DNA of 64,000 nucleotides from Nocardioides stalactiti (GCF_014180715.1 NZ_JACEFC010000007.1:1-64000); one strand, 5' to 3'; shown: positions 23,752 through 34,131, numbered from the stretch's first letter. Made by a program: numbers and translations. Notes: generated by a model not told the origin, from the letters alone.

Positions 23752-25221
23752 GTGACCACGACCTTCGCCGACCTCGGCGTGCCCACTTCCCTCCTCGCCG
23801 TCCTCGACGGCGACGGGATCACCATCCCCACCCCGATCCAGGCCGCGACGTTGCCGGACTCGCTGGCCGGCAAGGACCTGCTCGGCCGCGGCCGCACGGG
23901 TTCCGGCAAGACCTACGCGTTCGCGCTCCCGGTCGCTGCCCGCCTCGCCGCTGCCGGGGGTCGCGCGGCACCCCGTCGCCCGCGTGCGCTGATCCTCGCG
24001 CCGACGCGTGAGCTCGCCAGCCAGATCGAGGACACCGTCAAGCCGCTCGCCAGCGCGGTCGGTCTGCGCACCCACACCATCTTCGGCGGCGTCGGGCAGG
24101 GCCCGCAGGTCTCCGCCCTCAAGTCCGGTGTCGACATCCTCATCGCCTGCCCCGGCCGGCTCGAGGACCTGATCGGTCAGGGCCACTGCGACCTCGGCTC
24201 GATCGAGATCACCGTGCTCGACGAGGCCGACCACATGGCCGACCTCGGCTTCCTCCCGGCTGTCCGTCGCCTCCTCGGGCAGACGCCGAAGCAGGGCCAG
24301 CGGATGCTCTTCTCGGCAACGCTCGACAACGCGATCGACGTGCTGGTGAAGCGGTTCCTGCACCAGCCGGTCGTCCACCAGGCCGACTCGGCGCAGTCGC
24401 CGGTCGCGCAGATGGACCACCACGTGCTGCACATCGCCCGTGATCTGCGCCTGCCCGTGCTCGTCGACCTGGCGAGCGCCCCGGGGCGGACCGTGGTGTT
24501 CACGCGCACCAAGCACGGCGCCAAGGCGCTCGCTCGCCAGCTCAACAGCAACGGCGTGCCGGCGGTGGACCTGCACGGCAACCTCAGCCAGGGTGCGCGC
24601 ACCCGCAACATGGACGCGTTCCACAGCGGTCGGGCCACGACCCTCGTCGCCACCGACATCGCCGCCCGCGGCATCCACGTGGACGACGTCGCGCTGGTCG
24701 TCCACGCCGACCCGCCGGCCGAGCACAAGGCCTACCTGCACCGCTCCGGCCGCACCGCGCGGGCGGGCGCCGCGGGCACGGTCGTCACCCTGATGACCCA
24801 GGACCAGATCGGCGACGTCCGCGCACTGACGCGCGCGGCCGGCATCAAGCCGACCACCACCAAGATCGGCGACGTCGCGCACCCGGTGCTCCAGGAGCTC
24901 GCTCCCGGCGAGCGCAGCCTCCCCGGCGGCATCGTCCCGGCGGCGGGCACGGCGCCGTCGCGCCCCCAGGGCAGCGGCGGTGGCGGTACCGGCCGTCGTG
25001 GCCGCAAGACGACGGGCCAGCGCTCCGGCGCCGGCGCGACGTCGGGCGGGCAGAAGCGCGGATCGGGCGCTGGTCGCTCGGGTGCGCCGAAGGCGGGCGG
25101 TTCGGCCAACGGCGGGCAGCGTCGTCGTACGGGCTCAGGCGGTTCTGGTGGCTCCCGCGGAGCCGGTGGCTCGGGCGGATCGGGCGGCCACAGCGCCGCG
25201 TCGTTCTCCGGCCGCCGCTGA
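23752..25221 (+). CDS. DEAD-box ATP-dependent RNA helicase
   Basis: This 489-residue helicase shows the standard motifs. They are the Q motif (TTFADLGVP ... TPIQAATLP), motif I GRTGSGKT, Ia PTRELA, II DEAD, III SAT, IV VVFTRTKHGA, V TDIAARGIH and VI HRSGRTARAG. After about residue 390 comes a Gly/Arg/Ser-rich low-complexity tail (GGGGTGRRGRK, then repeats of GGSGG), which binds RNA non-specifically and may promote condensates. It unwinds structured RNA in ribosome assembly or decay, often in the cold. Its stop codon lies in the hairpin shared with the convergent MerR gene. Confidence 0.95.
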   Translation: MTTTFADLGVPTSLLAVLDGDGITIPTPIQAATLPDSLAGKDLLGRGRTGSGKTYAFALPVAARLAAAGGRAAPRRPRALILAPTRELASQIEDTVKPLASAVGLRTHTIFGGVGQGPQVSALKSGVDILIACPGRLEDLIGQGHCDLGSIEITVLDEADHMADLGFLPAVRRLLGQTPKQGQRMLFSATLDNAIDVLVKRFLHQPVVHQADSAQSPVAQMDHHVLHIARDLRLPVLVDLASAPGRTVVFTRTKHGAKALARQLNSNGVPAVDLHGNLSQGARTRNMDAFHSGRATTLVATDIAARGIHVDDVALVVHADPPAEHKAYLHRSGRTARAGAAGTVVTLMTQDQIGDVRALTRAAGIKPTTTKIGDVAHPVLQELAPGERSLPGGIVPAAGTAPSRPQGSGGGGTGRRGRKTTGQRSGAGATSGGQKRGSGAGRSGAPKAGGSANGGQRRRTGSGGSGGSRGAGGSGGSGGHSAASFSGRR

Positions 25222-25228
25222 GCGGCGG
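25212..25228. terminator. Hairpin overlapping the helicase stop codon
   Basis: CCGCCGCT (25212-25219) and AGCGGCGG (25221-25228) form an 8-bp stem with a one-base centre between two convergent genes. Because the minimal loop is unlikely to fold fully, a shorter stem is realistic. It may terminate both transcripts. Confidence 0.45.
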
Positions 25229-25230
25229 GG

Positions 25231-25950
25231 TCAGCGCCGGGGGGATCGCGCCGCGCGCGCGACCGCAGCCTCGTAGGCGGTCACCAGACCGCCGACGGAG
25301 AGCGGCTTGAGCCGCTCCATGACCTCGCGGAAGTGCTCGGACTGGTCGTCGCCGTAGAGCGGCGCGAGCTTGGCCTGGATGACCTCGTAGAGCTCCTTGG
25401 CCATCTGCTCGCCGTGCTCCTGGTAGATCGCGGCCGCCGCGACGCCGACCTCGCGCGGGAAGCCGAGCTCGAGCAGCCGGACCCCGATGGAGAGCTGGTT
25501 GCGCGCCACCAGGTAGGTCGACCCGCGCGGCCGCAGCACGCCGAGGGCGTGCAAGGTCGCGACGTCCTCGGCCGAGAGCGTCCGGCCTGCCTTCGTCTCG
25601 AGCTTGGCGTGGTCCATCTCGACCGGCAGGTCGGACTGCCACGGCGCGAGCATGGTGCGCGCGAGGGCGATGTCCTCGGGCGTCGCGTCACCGGGGATGC
25701 CGGCGACGTAGCGCTCGATCGCGGAGAGGGTGAAGCCGTGGCTCTGGAGCTCGCGGACGAGCTCGAGCCGGGCCACGTGCTCCGCGGTGTAGTAGCCGGA
25801 CCGGCCGCGCCTCACCGGCGGCGGCACCAGGCCCTTCGTGGTGTAGAAGCGCACCGTCCGGACGCTCATCCCGACCCTGCGGGTGAGCTCGTCCAACGTC
25901 AGCTCCGGGACCGGTGTGACCTGCGTCGCACGGACCTCGCCCTTGACCAT
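25231..25950 (-). CDS. MerR family transcriptional regulator of the fatty-acid oxidation genes
   Basis: This 239-residue protein has a MerR-type winged helix-turn-helix (TLDELTRRVGMSVRTVRFYTTKGLVPPPVRRGRSGYYTAEHVARLELV, about 17-62). A dimerisation helix and a helical C-terminal domain follow, and there are no metal-binding cysteines, so it is not a metal sensor. ATG 25950 fits the domain best. A 17-bp inverted repeat begins at that start codon. It is divergent from thiolase and the multifunctional FadB-type gene and so probably controls them in response to an acyl-CoA or similar ligand (inference from position). Confidence 0.88.
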   Translation of the reverse strand: MVKGEVRATQVTPVPELTLDELTRRVGMSVRTVRFYTTKGLVPPPVRRGRSGYYTAEHVARLELVRELQSHGFTLSAIERYVAGIPGDATPEDIALARTMLAPWQSDLPVEMDHAKLETKAGRTLSAEDVATLHALGVLRPRGSTYLVARNQLSIGVRLLELGFPREVGVAAAAIYQEHGEQMAKELYEVIQAKLAPLYGDDQSEHFREVMERLKPLSVGGLVTAYEAAVARAARSPRR

Positions 25951-25966
25951 GACAGTAATAGTGTCA
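25950..25966. promoter_or_regulatory. Inverted repeat TGACA-N7-TGTCA between merR and thiolase
   Basis: The outer five bases are perfectly paired, and the centre GTAATAG is nearly symmetric. The site touches the ATG of the MerR gene and lies 65-81 bp upstream of the thiolase start, a reasonable place for a MerR operator inside overlapping divergent promoters. Confidence 0.6.
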
Positions 25967-26030
25967 CAATCGTCCTCAGCCATCTTTCACGCACGCCTTC
26001 CCGCGTGTTTCCCGAATCCCAAGGACGGTC

Positions 26031-27242
26031 ATGGCAGAAGCATTCGTGTACGACCACCTCCGCACTCCGCGCGGCAGGGGCAAGGCGAACGGATCCCTCC
26101 ACGAGGTGAAGCCGGTCGACCTGGCCGTGGGTCTCCTCAGCGAGCTCGAGGTCCGCAACCCGTCGCTCGACACCAACCAGGTCGACGACGTCATCCTCGG
26201 CGTGGTGTCGCCGATCGGCGACCAGGGCGGTGACATCGCCAAGACCGCCGCGCTCGCCGCGGGCTACCCCGAGACGGTCGCCGGCGTCCAGCTCAACCGC
26301 TTCTGCGCCTCGGGCCTCGAGGCCGTCAACCAGGCCGCAGGACGCGTCCGCGGTGGCTTCGAGAAGCTGATCGTCGCCGGTGGCGTCGAGTCGATGAGCC
26401 GCGTCCCCATGGGCTCCGACGGTGGCGCCTGGGCCGCTGACCCGGCCACCGCCTTCAAGGCGAGCTTCGTCCCGCAGGGCATCGGCGCCGACCTGATCGC
26501 CACCCTCGAGGGCTGGAGCCGCGAGGACGTCGACGCGTTCGCCGCCGAGTCGCACCACCGTGCCGCCAAGGCGCAGGCCAACGGCTACTTCGACGGCGCC
26601 CTGGTGCCCGTCAAGGACCTCAACGGCGTCACGGTCCTCGACCGCGACGAGACCATCCGCCCGGACACCAGCGTCGAGGGCCTCGCCGGCCTCAAGCCGT
26701 CGTTCGCCCAGATGGGCTCCGACGGTGGCTTCGACAACGTGGCGCTCGAGAAGTACCACTGGCTCGAGAAGATCAACCACGTCCACCACGCCGGCAACAG
26801 CTCGGGCATCGTGGACGGCGCTGCGCTCACCCTGATCGGCAACGAGCAGGTCGGCAAGGACCTCGGTCTGACCCCGCGCGCCCGGATCATCGCGACCGCC
26901 GTGTCCGGTGCCGACCCGATCATCATGCTCACCGGTCCCGCCCCGGCGGCCCGCAAGGCGCTGGCCGTCGCCGGCCTCGAGGTCGGCGACATCGACCTGT
27001 TCGAGATCAACGAGGCGTTCGCCGCCGTCGCGATGCGGTTCATGCGGGACATGGGCATCAGCGACGAGATCACCAACGTCAACGGCGGTGCGATCGCCAT
27101 GGGCCACCCGCTCGGTGCGACCGGCGCGATGATCCTCGGCACCCTCATCGACGAGCTCGAGCGGCGCGACCTGCGCCGTGGCCTCGCCACGCTCTGCGTG
27201 GGCGGCGGCATGGGCATCGCCACCATCGTCGAGCGCGTCTGA
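26031..27242 (+). CDS. fadA: Acetyl-CoA C-acyltransferase (thiolase)
   Basis: This 403-residue thiolase has nucleophile Cys92 in [12 protein letters not shown], the [11 protein letters not shown] motif, catalytic His359 in GHPLG and the proton-donor Cys389 in CVGGGMG. It performs the last step of fatty-acid beta-oxidation, cleaving 3-ketoacyl-CoA with CoA. It has the length and motifs of the FadA partner in a trifunctional complex, and the FadB-type gene follows 36 bp later. AAGGACGG before ATG 26031 is its ribosome site. The divergent MerR gene is its likely regulator. Confidence 0.95.
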   Translation: MAEAFVYDHLRTPRGRGKANGSLHEVKPVDLAVGLLSELEVRNPSLDTNQVDDVILGVVSPIGDQGGDIAKTAALAAGYPETVAGVQLNRFCASGLEAVNQAAGRVRGGFEKLIVAGGVESMSRVPMGSDGGAWAADPATAFKASFVPQGIGADLIATLEGWSREDVDAFAAESHHRAAKAQANGYFDGALVPVKDLNGVTVLDRDETIRPDTSVEGLAGLKPSFAQMGSDGGFDNVALEKYHWLEKINHVHHAGNSSGIVDGAALTLIGNEQVGKDLGLTPRARIIATAVSGADPIIMLTGPAPAARKALAVAGLEVGDIDLFEINEAFAAVAMRFMRDMGISDEITNVNGGAIAMGHPLGATGAMILGTLIDELERRDLRRGLATLCVGGGMGIATIVERV

Positions 27243-27278
27243 CGCCGGACCTCAAGACAGGACTGAATCGAAACACTC

Positions 27279-29471
27279 ATGAGCACTGACACTCAGACCG
27301 CTGTGCGCTACGAGCGGGACGCGGACGGCATCGTCACCCTGACGCTGGACGACCCCAACCAGAGCGCCAACACCATGAACGAGCTCTACCGCGCCTCCAT
27401 GGAGGCCGCTGTCGAGCGCCTGTACGCCGAGAAGGAGGACGTCACCGGCGTCGTCATCGCCAGCGCGAAGAAGACCTTCTTCGCCGGCGGCGACCTCAAG
27501 CTGATGACGCAGGCCACCAAGGACGACGCGATCGACGTGTTCGGCCAGTGCGAGAGCATCAAGGCCGCGCTTCGTCGCCTCGAGCTCTTCCCGAAGCCGG
27601 TCGTGGCTGCCATCAACGGCGCCGCCCTCGGCGGTGGCCTGGAGATCTGCCTCGCAGCGAACCACCGGATCGCCGTCGACGACCGCAGCGTCAAGATCGG
27701 TCTCCCGGAGGCGAGCCTCGGCCTGCTTCCGGGTGGCGGCGGCGTCACCCGCACCGTCCGGATGTTCGGCATCCAGTCGGCGCTGATGGACTTCCTGCTC
27801 CAGGGCCCGCAGTTCGACCCGCAGAAGGCGCAGGCCAAGGGCCTGGTCAACGAGCTTGTCGCCACCCGCGAGGAGCTCGTCCCGGCCGCCAAGGCGTGGA
27901 TCAAGGCAAACCCCGAGGCCTCCGCCCAGCCGTGGGACGCTCCCGGCTACAAGATGCCTGGTGGCACGCCGAAGTCGCCCGCGCTGGCCGGCTTCCTGCC
28001 GGTCTTCCCGGCCCTGCTCCGCAGCCAGGTCAAGGGCGCGGACTACCCGGCGCAGAAGGCGATCCTCTCGGCTGCCGTCGAGGGTGCCAGCGTCGACTTC
28101 GACACCGCCTCGCGGATCGAGTCGCGCTACCTCGCCAACCTGGTCGTGAACCAGGGCTCGAAGAACATGATCCAGGCGTTCTTCTTCGACCTGCAGGCGA
28201 TCAACTCCGGCTCGCTCCGCCCGCAGGGCATCGAGCCGTGGAAGGGCACCAAGGTCGGTGTCCTCGGCGCCGGGATGATGGGCGCGGGCATCGCCTACGT
28301 CTGCGCTCGTGCCGGCATGGAGGTCGTCCTCAAGGACGTCGCCCTCGAGAACGCCGAGAAGGGCAAGGCCTACAGCCAGGGCATCAACGAGAAGGCGATC
28401 TCGCGCGGCAAGCTCACCGAGGAGAAGTCCGCCGAGCTGCTCGACCGGATCACCCCGACCGCCGACCCGGCCGACCTCGCCGGCTGCGACCTCGTCATCG
28501 AGGCCGTCTTCGAGGACCCGGCGCTCAAGGCCAAGGTGTTCGCCGAGATCCTGCCGCACGTCAACCCGGACGCGCTGCTGTGCTCGAACACGTCGACGCT
28601 GCCGATCACCGGCCTCGCCGAGGGCATCGAGGACCCGACCAAGCGGCCGAACTTCATCGGCCTGCACTTCTTCTCCCCCGTGGACAAGATGCCGCTGGTC
28701 GAGATCATCACCGGCAAGGAGACCTCCGACGAGGCGCTCGCCAAGGCCTACGACCTGGTCCTGCAGATCCGCAAGACGCCGATCGTGGTCAACGACAGCC
28801 GGGGCTTCTACACCTCGCGCGTCATCGGCTACATGGTCAACGAGGGCATGGCGATGCTCGCCGAGGGCGTGGCGCCGTACTCGATCGAGCGGGCCACCAC
28901 CTCGGCCGGCTACCCGGCTCCGGTGCTGCAGCTCTCCGACGAGCTCAACCTCGAGCTGATGGCCAAGATCGCCAAGGCGACCCGCGAGGGCGAGGGTGAG
29001 GGCTACGTCGAGCACCCCGGTATCGCGGTGGTCGAGAAGATGCTCGAGGCCGGCCGTGCCGGTCGCCTCCGTGGCGCGGGCTTCTACGACTACGCGGACG
29101 GCAAGCGCGGCTCCATCTGGGCCGGTCTCGCCGAGCTGTTCCCCGTGGCCGCCGAGCAGCCCGACATCCAGGACATCCGGGACCGGATGCTCTTCGCCGA
29201 GGCGCTCGAGACCGCGAAGTGCTTCGAGGAGGGCGTCATCACCTCGGCGGCCGCCGCGAACATCGGCTCGATCATGGGCATCGGCTTCCCGCCGAACACC
29301 GGTGGCGCCGCCCAGTTCATGACCGGATACGAGAACAAGGCGACCGGCGAGATCGGTCTTGGCGCGTTCCTCGCACGGGCCGACGAGCTGGCCGCGAAGT
29401 ACGGCGACCGCTTCCAGGCCACCGCCTGGCTGCGTGACCTCGCCGCCTCGGGCGGGTCCTTCCCCGCCTGA
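27279..29471 (+). CDS. fadB: 3-hydroxyacyl-CoA dehydrogenase / enoyl-CoA hydratase, FadB type
   Basis: This 730-residue bifunctional enzyme has an N-terminal crotonase domain (about 1-195) with the oxyanion region [17 protein letters not shown] and [14 protein letters not shown] carrying the two catalytic glutamates. From about 323 follows a Rossmann domain ([15 protein letters not shown]) with the dehydrogenase motif [19 protein letters not shown], then a C-terminal domain. It hydrates 2-enoyl-CoA and oxidises the product with NAD. Together with the thiolase it makes the beta-oxidation complex. A strong hairpin terminates the pair at 29483-29518. Confidence 0.96.
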   Translation: MSTDTQTAVRYERDADGIVTLTLDDPNQSANTMNELYRASMEAAVERLYAEKEDVTGVVIASAKKTFFAGGDLKLMTQATKDDAIDVFGQCESIKAALRRLELFPKPVVAAINGAALGGGLEICLAANHRIAVDDRSVKIGLPEASLGLLPGGGGVTRTVRMFGIQSALMDFLLQGPQFDPQKAQAKGLVNELVATREELVPAAKAWIKANPEASAQPWDAPGYKMPGGTPKSPALAGFLPVFPALLRSQVKGADYPAQKAILSAAVEGASVDFDTASRIESRYLANLVVNQGSKNMIQAFFFDLQAINSGSLRPQGIEPWKGTKVGVLGAGMMGAGIAYVCARAGMEVVLKDVALENAEKGKAYSQGINEKAISRGKLTEEKSAELLDRITPTADPADLAGCDLVIEAVFEDPALKAKVFAEILPHVNPDALLCSNTSTLPITGLAEGIEDPTKRPNFIGLHFFSPVDKMPLVEIITGKETSDEALAKAYDLVLQIRKTPIVVNDSRGFYTSRVIGYMVNEGMAMLAEGVAPYSIERATTSAGYPAPVLQLSDELNLELMAKIAKATREGEGEGYVEHPGIAVVEKMLEAGRAGRLRGAGFYDYADGKRGSIWAGLAELFPVAAEQPDIQDIRDRMLFAEALETAKCFEEGVITSAAAANIGSIMGIGFPPNTGGAAQFMTGYENKATGEIGLGAFLARADELAAKYGDRFQATAWLRDLAASGGSFPA

Positions 29472-29482
29472 TCCAGCAACAC

Positions 29483-29518
29483 ACCGAGGGTCCGTCGCGC
29501 GAGCGGCGGGCCCTCGGT
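29483..29518 (+). terminator. Terminator hairpin after fadAB
   Basis: ACCGAGGG (29483-29490) pairs with CCCTCGGT (29511-29518), with further pairing of CCG and CGG inside the loop. It starts 12 bp after the fadB stop. The rest of the 160-bp gap to the next gene shows nothing else clear. Confidence 0.75.
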
Positions 29519-29631
29519 CGTTCCGGCGGAAGATCTGCGCCCCGGCTGTTCCTTTCCGACAGGATCGTGCCTAAGGTCGACGGCTAACGGGCGACTCCGG
29601 GTGTCGCCCCGCTGTGGAAGCGAGAACGCTC

Positions 29632-31122
29632 ATGCGACGGATTTTCGGGACGTCGGCAGCCATCGGACTGGTCGTGGTCGGCCTGTCCACGGCGGCATCA
29701 CCTCCGGTGCAGGCAGGACCGGGTGACAAGGCGGGGTGCGACAGCCGGACCAACGGCTCGGTCGGCAAGCTCCTCGAGTGCGTGACGCTCAAGGGTGTCC
29801 TGGAGCACGAGCAGGCCTTCGCCGACATCGCCGCGGCGAACGGCGGGACCCGTGCTGCGGGCAGCCCCGGCTACGACGCCTCCGCCGACTACGTCGAGTC
29901 GCGGCTGGAGCGGGCCGGCTACGTCGTGACCCGCCAGTCCTTCGACGTCTACAGCTTCGAGGAGGTCGGCACCTCCGAGCTCGAGCAGGTCAGTCCGTCG
30001 GCGGTGGCCTACACCGAGGGGGTGGACTTCGCTGCGACCCCGCACTCCGAGCGCGGTGACGTGACCGCCGACGTGACGCCGGTCGACGTCGCGCTCGGAC
30101 TCGGCAACGCCTCCACCAGCGGCTGCGAGGCGGCCGACTTCGCCGGCTTCCCCGCCGGCGACATCGCGCTGATCCAGCGCGGGGTGTGCACCTTCGAGAT
30201 CAAGGCCGAGAACGCTGCCGCCGCCGGAGCGGTCGGCGTGGTGTTCTTCAACCAGGGCAACACCGCCGACGCGGCCCGTCAGGGCATCCCCGCGGTGACC
30301 CTCGGCAACGGATACACCGGCGGTCTCCCCGCCGTGAGCACGACGTACGCGCTCGGCGCCGACCTGGCGCAGACGCCGGGCCTGTCGATGCGCCTGTTCG
30401 CCAACGTGAGCCGGGTCCGGACGACGACGGAGAACGTGGTCGCCGAGACGCGCGGCGGTGACCCGCGCAACGTGGTCATGGCCGGTGCCCACCTCGACTC
30501 GGTGCCCGAAGGCCCCGGCATCAACGACAACGGGTCCGGCTCGGCCGCCCTCATCGAGGTCGCCGAGCAGATCGCGAAGGTCAAGCTGCCGCACCAGGTG
30601 CGCTTCGCGTGGTGGGGTGCCGAGGAGGCCGGTCTCGTCGGTTCGACGCACTACGTCACCAGCCTCACCGCGGCGCAGCGGGCCGACATCGAGCTCTACC
30701 TCAACTTCGACATGATCGGGTCGCCCAACTACGGGCTGTTCATCTACGACGGCGACGGCTCCGGGTTCGGGCTGACCGGTCCGGCCGGCTCCGACGACAT
30801 CGAGGGGCTGTTCGAGCGTTACTACGCCGAGCGCGGCATCCCCTCGGAGCCGACCGCGTTCACCGGCCGGTCCGACTACCAGGCCTTCATCAACAACGGC
30901 ATCCCGTCCGGCGGCCTGTTCACCGGGGCCGAGGGCGTCAAGACCCCGGCGCAGGCCGCGAAGTGGGGCGGGACCGCGGGCGAGGCCTACGACCCCTGCT
31001 ACCACTCGGCGTGCGACGGCATCGACAACCTGAGCCACGAGGCGCTCGCGATCAATGCCGACGCCGTCGCCTACGCGGTGTTCCTCTACGCCTCCGGCCG
31101 TGAGGTCATCAACGCCGGGTGA
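29632..31122 (+). CDS. Secreted M28 family aminopeptidase with PA domain
   Basis: This 496-residue protein has a signal peptide (MRRIFGTSAAIGLVVVGLSTAAS, cleavage near VQA-GP). It then has a PA insertion domain (about 130-245, GDIALIQRGVCTFEIKAENAAAAGAVGVVFFN) and an M28 peptidase domain. The two-zinc ligands are visible as His in AGAHLDSV, Asp in GINDNGSGS, Glu-Glu in WGAEEAGLVG, Asp in LNFDMIGS and His in CYHSACD. It releases N-terminal amino acids from peptides outside the cell, like Streptomyces aminopeptidases. ATG 29632 fits the signal peptide; GTG 29614 is less likely. It is a single gene. Confidence 0.95.
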   Translation: MRRIFGTSAAIGLVVVGLSTAASPPVQAGPGDKAGCDSRTNGSVGKLLECVTLKGVLEHEQAFADIAAANGGTRAAGSPGYDASADYVESRLERAGYVVTRQSFDVYSFEEVGTSELEQVSPSAVAYTEGVDFAATPHSERGDVTADVTPVDVALGLGNASTSGCEAADFAGFPAGDIALIQRGVCTFEIKAENAAAAGAVGVVFFNQGNTADAARQGIPAVTLGNGYTGGLPAVSTTYALGADLAQTPGLSMRLFANVSRVRTTTENVVAETRGGDPRNVVMAGAHLDSVPEGPGINDNGSGSAALIEVAEQIAKVKLPHQVRFAWWGAEEAGLVGSTHYVTSLTAAQRADIELYLNFDMIGSPNYGLFIYDGDGSGFGLTGPAGSDDIEGLFERYYAERGIPSEPTAFTGRSDYQAFINNGIPSGGLFTGAEGVKTPAQAAKWGGTAGEAYDPCYHSACDGIDNLSHEALAINADAVAYAVFLYASGREVINAG

Positions 31123-31153
31123 TCACCCCGTCCTCCGGCCTCGGTGGACGTGA

Positions 31154-31184
31154 CCGCCGCGGGGGCGTCGAGCCTCCGCGGCGG
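31154..31184. terminator. Bidirectional terminator hairpin CCGCCGCGG / CCGCGGCGG
   Basis: Perfect 9-bp arms (31154-31162, 31176-31184) stand in the 97-bp gap between the convergent M28 peptidase and cyclic-nucleotide-domain genes. Confidence 0.7.
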
Positions 31185-31219
31185 CGGCGCCCGTCCTGCG
31201 TCCCGGGGGCGTCTGCGCC

Positions 31220-33034
31220 CTATCCGAAGAAGTTGCGAAAGATCCGGTCCCGCAGGCCCAGCGGAGCTTCCCGGTCGAGCTCCGCGATCCGGAGACGTCG
31301 CCTGGCCAGCCGCTCGTCCATGATCCGGGCGAGCTCCTCCAACCATTCGGGATGCGCCAGCAGCAGGGGTTCGTAGTGCTGCCGGTCGATCTCGTACACG
31401 ACGGCCTCCTCGACCGACCGCACGGTCGCGGCCCGCGATTCGCCGGTGAGGAGAGCCATCTCGCCCACGACCTCGCCCGGCCCCATCGTCTCGACCAGCC
31501 AGTCGGTCCCGTCGTCCTTGCGCAGGCGCACCTCCACGGCACCCTCCCCCACCAGGAACAACGAGGCGCCCTCGCTGCCCTGGACGACGAGGCGCTCCGT
31601 GGGTCCGAGCAGCAGGGGCCGTGCGACGAGAGCGAGGGTGCGGACCTCCTCGGCGGTCATCATCGCGAAGATCGGCACCGCGGCCAGGAGTCGCTCGATC
31701 TCCTCGGTGGTCGGGACCGGCGCGACCGCAGGCTCGGTGACAGCGAGGTCGGGACCCAGACCGTCGTGGCGCTGGAGCAGCCGCACGCGGGGTGGGTCGT
31801 GCACCAACGCCGCCAGCAGGCTGGCCCCGATCGGCACGCACTCCTCGCCGGAGTAGTCGATCAGGCCCACCTGCCGTGCCCACGACGCCACCGCGTTCAT
31901 CGAGGCCCGGTACTCGTTGCCGGCCGTCGGGTAGACCCCCTGCTGACCGGCGACGCCAAGTCGCTGCCACAGCACGAGGTCACGAGCCGGCTGCGGCAGG
32001 AACCCCAGCTCGGGGAAGGCGGAGGCGGCCTGTCGGAGGACGGCGCGCTCGGCGTCACGGAACACCCGCTGCCAGGTCTCCTGAGCGTCGTGCCCGTTGT
32101 GCCCGGCCAAGGCCATCGCATGCTTCAGGTCCTCGTGGTGGGCGTGGAGGAAGTGCAGCGTCGCGTCCCGCTTGCGCAGCAGGTTGAGCACCGACACCGG
32201 CCCCAACCGCGGGCTCCCGAACCGGGGGAGCGACATCGAGCGCCGTTCCCAGACCTCGCGCCAGGCGTCGGGTCGGATCCGTCGGCGGATCTCGGCGAAC
32301 GCCTCGTCGTGCTCGTACGCCGCGCGCTCTGCGGGTTCGAGGAGGTCGACGACGTCGCGGACCGCCTCGGCGATGCCGAGACAGGTGAGCAGCTCGAGAT
32401 AGACGCCGACACGCAGGAGCCAGGCCGGATCGCTCAGGTGGCGTTCCTTGTCCACGATGTCGGCGACGAGCGCCGCGGTGTACAGGGCGGCCTTGTCGCC
32501 GCCGATCCGCAGGACGGGGTACCAGGGGTGGTAGGCGACCCCGGGATCCGGCACGCCTGCCCGCGCTGCCTGGCCCGTGGTGTCGGCGGTCAGCACGCGG
32601 TCGATGACCCGGCGGTAGAGACTGCCGAGCTGACGGAGGTCACAGACGTCGAGCTCGGCCGTGTCGACGGCGACGACCTCGCCGTGATGGACCGCGCGCA
32701 CCTCGACCTGCAGCCGCGACATGAGTCCGCCCGCGACCCCGAGGTCGAGCGCGGCGAGGTCGTGCTCGGGCCAGAGCTCGACCCGCTGGCGCGGGTCGTC
32801 GGTGACGGGGACACGACGGTGCTCCCAGCCCGGCAACGCCGTTCCGTCGACCGTGATCCCTGCCTCGAGCGCCGCGCCCTCCGGTAGCTCGGAGACCTCC
32901 ACCAGGAGGACGGCGCAGTTGACCCGGTCCTCGCCGGTGACGAACGCCGCGCGGTCGCTCGCGCCGAGGCCGGGGCGGGTCTCCTCGTCGGTCGGTCGTA
33001 GTCCCGGGACGAACGGGACGATGCGCAGGCGCAT
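31220..33034 (-). CDS. Protein with C-terminal cyclic-nucleotide-binding domain
   Basis: This 604-residue cytosolic protein starts at ATG 33034 (MRLRIVPFVPG). Residues 1 to about 455 show no family I recognise. They include a beta-rich N-terminal part (to about 130) and a helical part with conserved-looking stretches such as YHPWYPVLRIGGDKAALYTAALVADIVDKERHL. Residues about 470-580 are a cNMP-binding domain (IFAMMTAEEVRTLALVARPL, VQGSEGASLFLVGEGAVEV, GPGEVVGEMALLTGESRAATV). The GEMALLTGESRAATV cassette holds the phosphate-binding Glu and Arg. No DNA-binding domain follows. It may sense cAMP; its output is unknown. Confidence 0.75.
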   Translation of the reverse strand: MRLRIVPFVPGLRPTDEETRPGLGASDRAAFVTGEDRVNCAVLLVEVSELPEGAALEAGITVDGTALPGWEHRRVPVTDDPRQRVELWPEHDLAALDLGVAGGLMSRLQVEVRAVHHGEVVAVDTAELDVCDLRQLGSLYRRVIDRVLTADTTGQAARAGVPDPGVAYHPWYPVLRIGGDKAALYTAALVADIVDKERHLSDPAWLLRVGVYLELLTCLGIAEAVRDVVDLLEPAERAAYEHDEAFAEIRRRIRPDAWREVWERRSMSLPRFGSPRLGPVSVLNLLRKRDATLHFLHAHHEDLKHAMALAGHNGHDAQETWQRVFRDAERAVLRQAASAFPELGFLPQPARDLVLWQRLGVAGQQGVYPTAGNEYRASMNAVASWARQVGLIDYSGEECVPIGASLLAALVHDPPRVRLLQRHDGLGPDLAVTEPAVAPVPTTEEIERLLAAVPIFAMMTAEEVRTLALVARPLLLGPTERLVVQGSEGASLFLVGEGAVEVRLRKDDGTDWLVETMGPGEVVGEMALLTGESRAATVRSVEEAVVYEIDRQHYEPLLLAHPEWLEELARIMDERLARRRLRIAELDREAPLGLRDRIFRNFFG

Positions 33035-33111
33035 CTGCGCACTATGGCAGCAAACTGCGTCGGCTTCCGGCCGTCGGAGCCACCGAGGACCCCGGGTGTG
33101 GGCGCGAGCGA

Positions 33112-34131
33112 TCAGGCGTCGGCGGCGGTGGTCCCGGTCGGGCGGCGGAAGCGACGGACGAGGATCAGGAGCGGGCCACCGACGAGGAGGAGGACGCCGG
33201 CGAAGGGGAGGACCCGACCCGACAGGGTGAGGACGTCGGTACCGAAGGACTTGAACGACTTCCAGCCGTCCTCGAGCCCGGCCACGAAGCCGACCTCCTC
33301 CTTCTCCTTCTCCTTCGGCTCCTCCTTCTCCTTCTTCTTCGGGGGGAGCGCGACGTTGACGGTGATCGTCGACATCGACGTCTGGTTGCTCAGGTAGTCG
33401 AGGCGCTGCACGAGGGAGTCGAGGTTGGCTTGGCGCCGGGTGAGCTGGCCCTCGATCCGGATGATGTCGCTGATCGACTGCGCCCGGTCGAGCAGCGCCT
33501 CGACCCGGGCGAGGCTGCGGCGCTGGGCACGGATCCGGACCTTGGTGTCGATGACCTGGGTCGTCACGTCCTCGGCCCCGGTGTTGGACGAGATCAGGTC
33601 GCCGGCGTCCTCGAGCTCGGCGATCGCGTCGGTGAAGCCGCCGACGGGGATCCGGAGCAGGAGCCGCGCGGTCCGCAGGTCGCCCTCGTCGTTGGTGGTC
33701 GTCTCGCGCTCGGTGATCTCGCCGCCGAGCTCGTCGGTGATCCGCACGACCTTGGTGATGGTGAGCTCGACATCGTCGCTCTCCAGGGAGACGTTGCCCT
33801 TGGCGATGATCTTGCGGTCGGTGCTGCCGTCGTCGGGCCGGGACTCGGGGGACTCGCCGTACAACGCCGTGCCGGCCAGGTCCATGCCGTCGACGACGCG
33901 GTTCTCCGTCTCCCCGAAGGACATGCTCTCGTCGGCCATGCCGCGCTCCATCGCGTCGCGGTCGGCGGGCATCTCGGCGGGCGCGTCGCCCCTGCTGAGG
34001 TCGCTGAAGCCGGCGGTGGACCCCGAGTCGTCGGAGTCCCCGCCCCCGGACGCGCACCCGGAGGCGGCGAGGCCGATGGCGAGGAGCGCCAGGAGGACAC
34101 GGGACGGACGACGGCGCGCGACAGGCTTCAT
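33112..34131 (-). CDS. DUF4349-type lipoprotein with coiled coil and C-terminal membrane anchor
   Basis: This 339-residue protein has a lipoprotein signal (LLALLAIGLAASGC) and an acidic linker. The central domain includes KIIAKGNVSLESDDVELTITKVV and DTKVRIRAQRRSLARVEALLDRAQSISDIIRIEGQLTRRQANLDSLVQRLDYL, the latter a clear coiled coil (about 205-265). A lysine/glutamate-rich stretch and a membrane helix (VLPFAGVLLLVGGPLLILV) follow, ending RRFRRPTG. This layout matches DUF4349 proteins of unknown function. It lies 35 bp behind the ABC/membrane operon on the same strand and may be its last or next-to-last member. Confidence 0.82.
   Translation of the reverse strand: MKPVARRRPSRVLLALLAIGLAASGCASGGGDSDDSGSTAGFSDLSRGDAPAEMPADRDAMERGMADESMSFGETENRVVDGMDLAGTALYGESPESRPDDGSTDRKIIAKGNVSLESDDVELTITKVVRITDELGGEITERETTTNDEGDLRTARLLLRIPVGGFTDAIAELEDAGDLISSNTGAEDVTTQVIDTKVRIRAQRRSLARVEALLDRAQSISDIIRIEGQLTRRQANLDSLVQRLDYLSNQTSMSTITVNVALPPKKKEKEEPKEKEKEEVGFVAGLEDGWKSFKSFGTDVLTLSGRVLPFAGVLLLVGGPLLILVRRFRRPTGTTAADA

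Noticed and set aside
25950-25966. Same operator as the TetR palindromes at 1665 and 2323
   Set aside because: Both share AATAGTG and TGTCA/TGACA words, but the half-site order and spacing differ, and the adjacent regulator is MerR rather than TetR.
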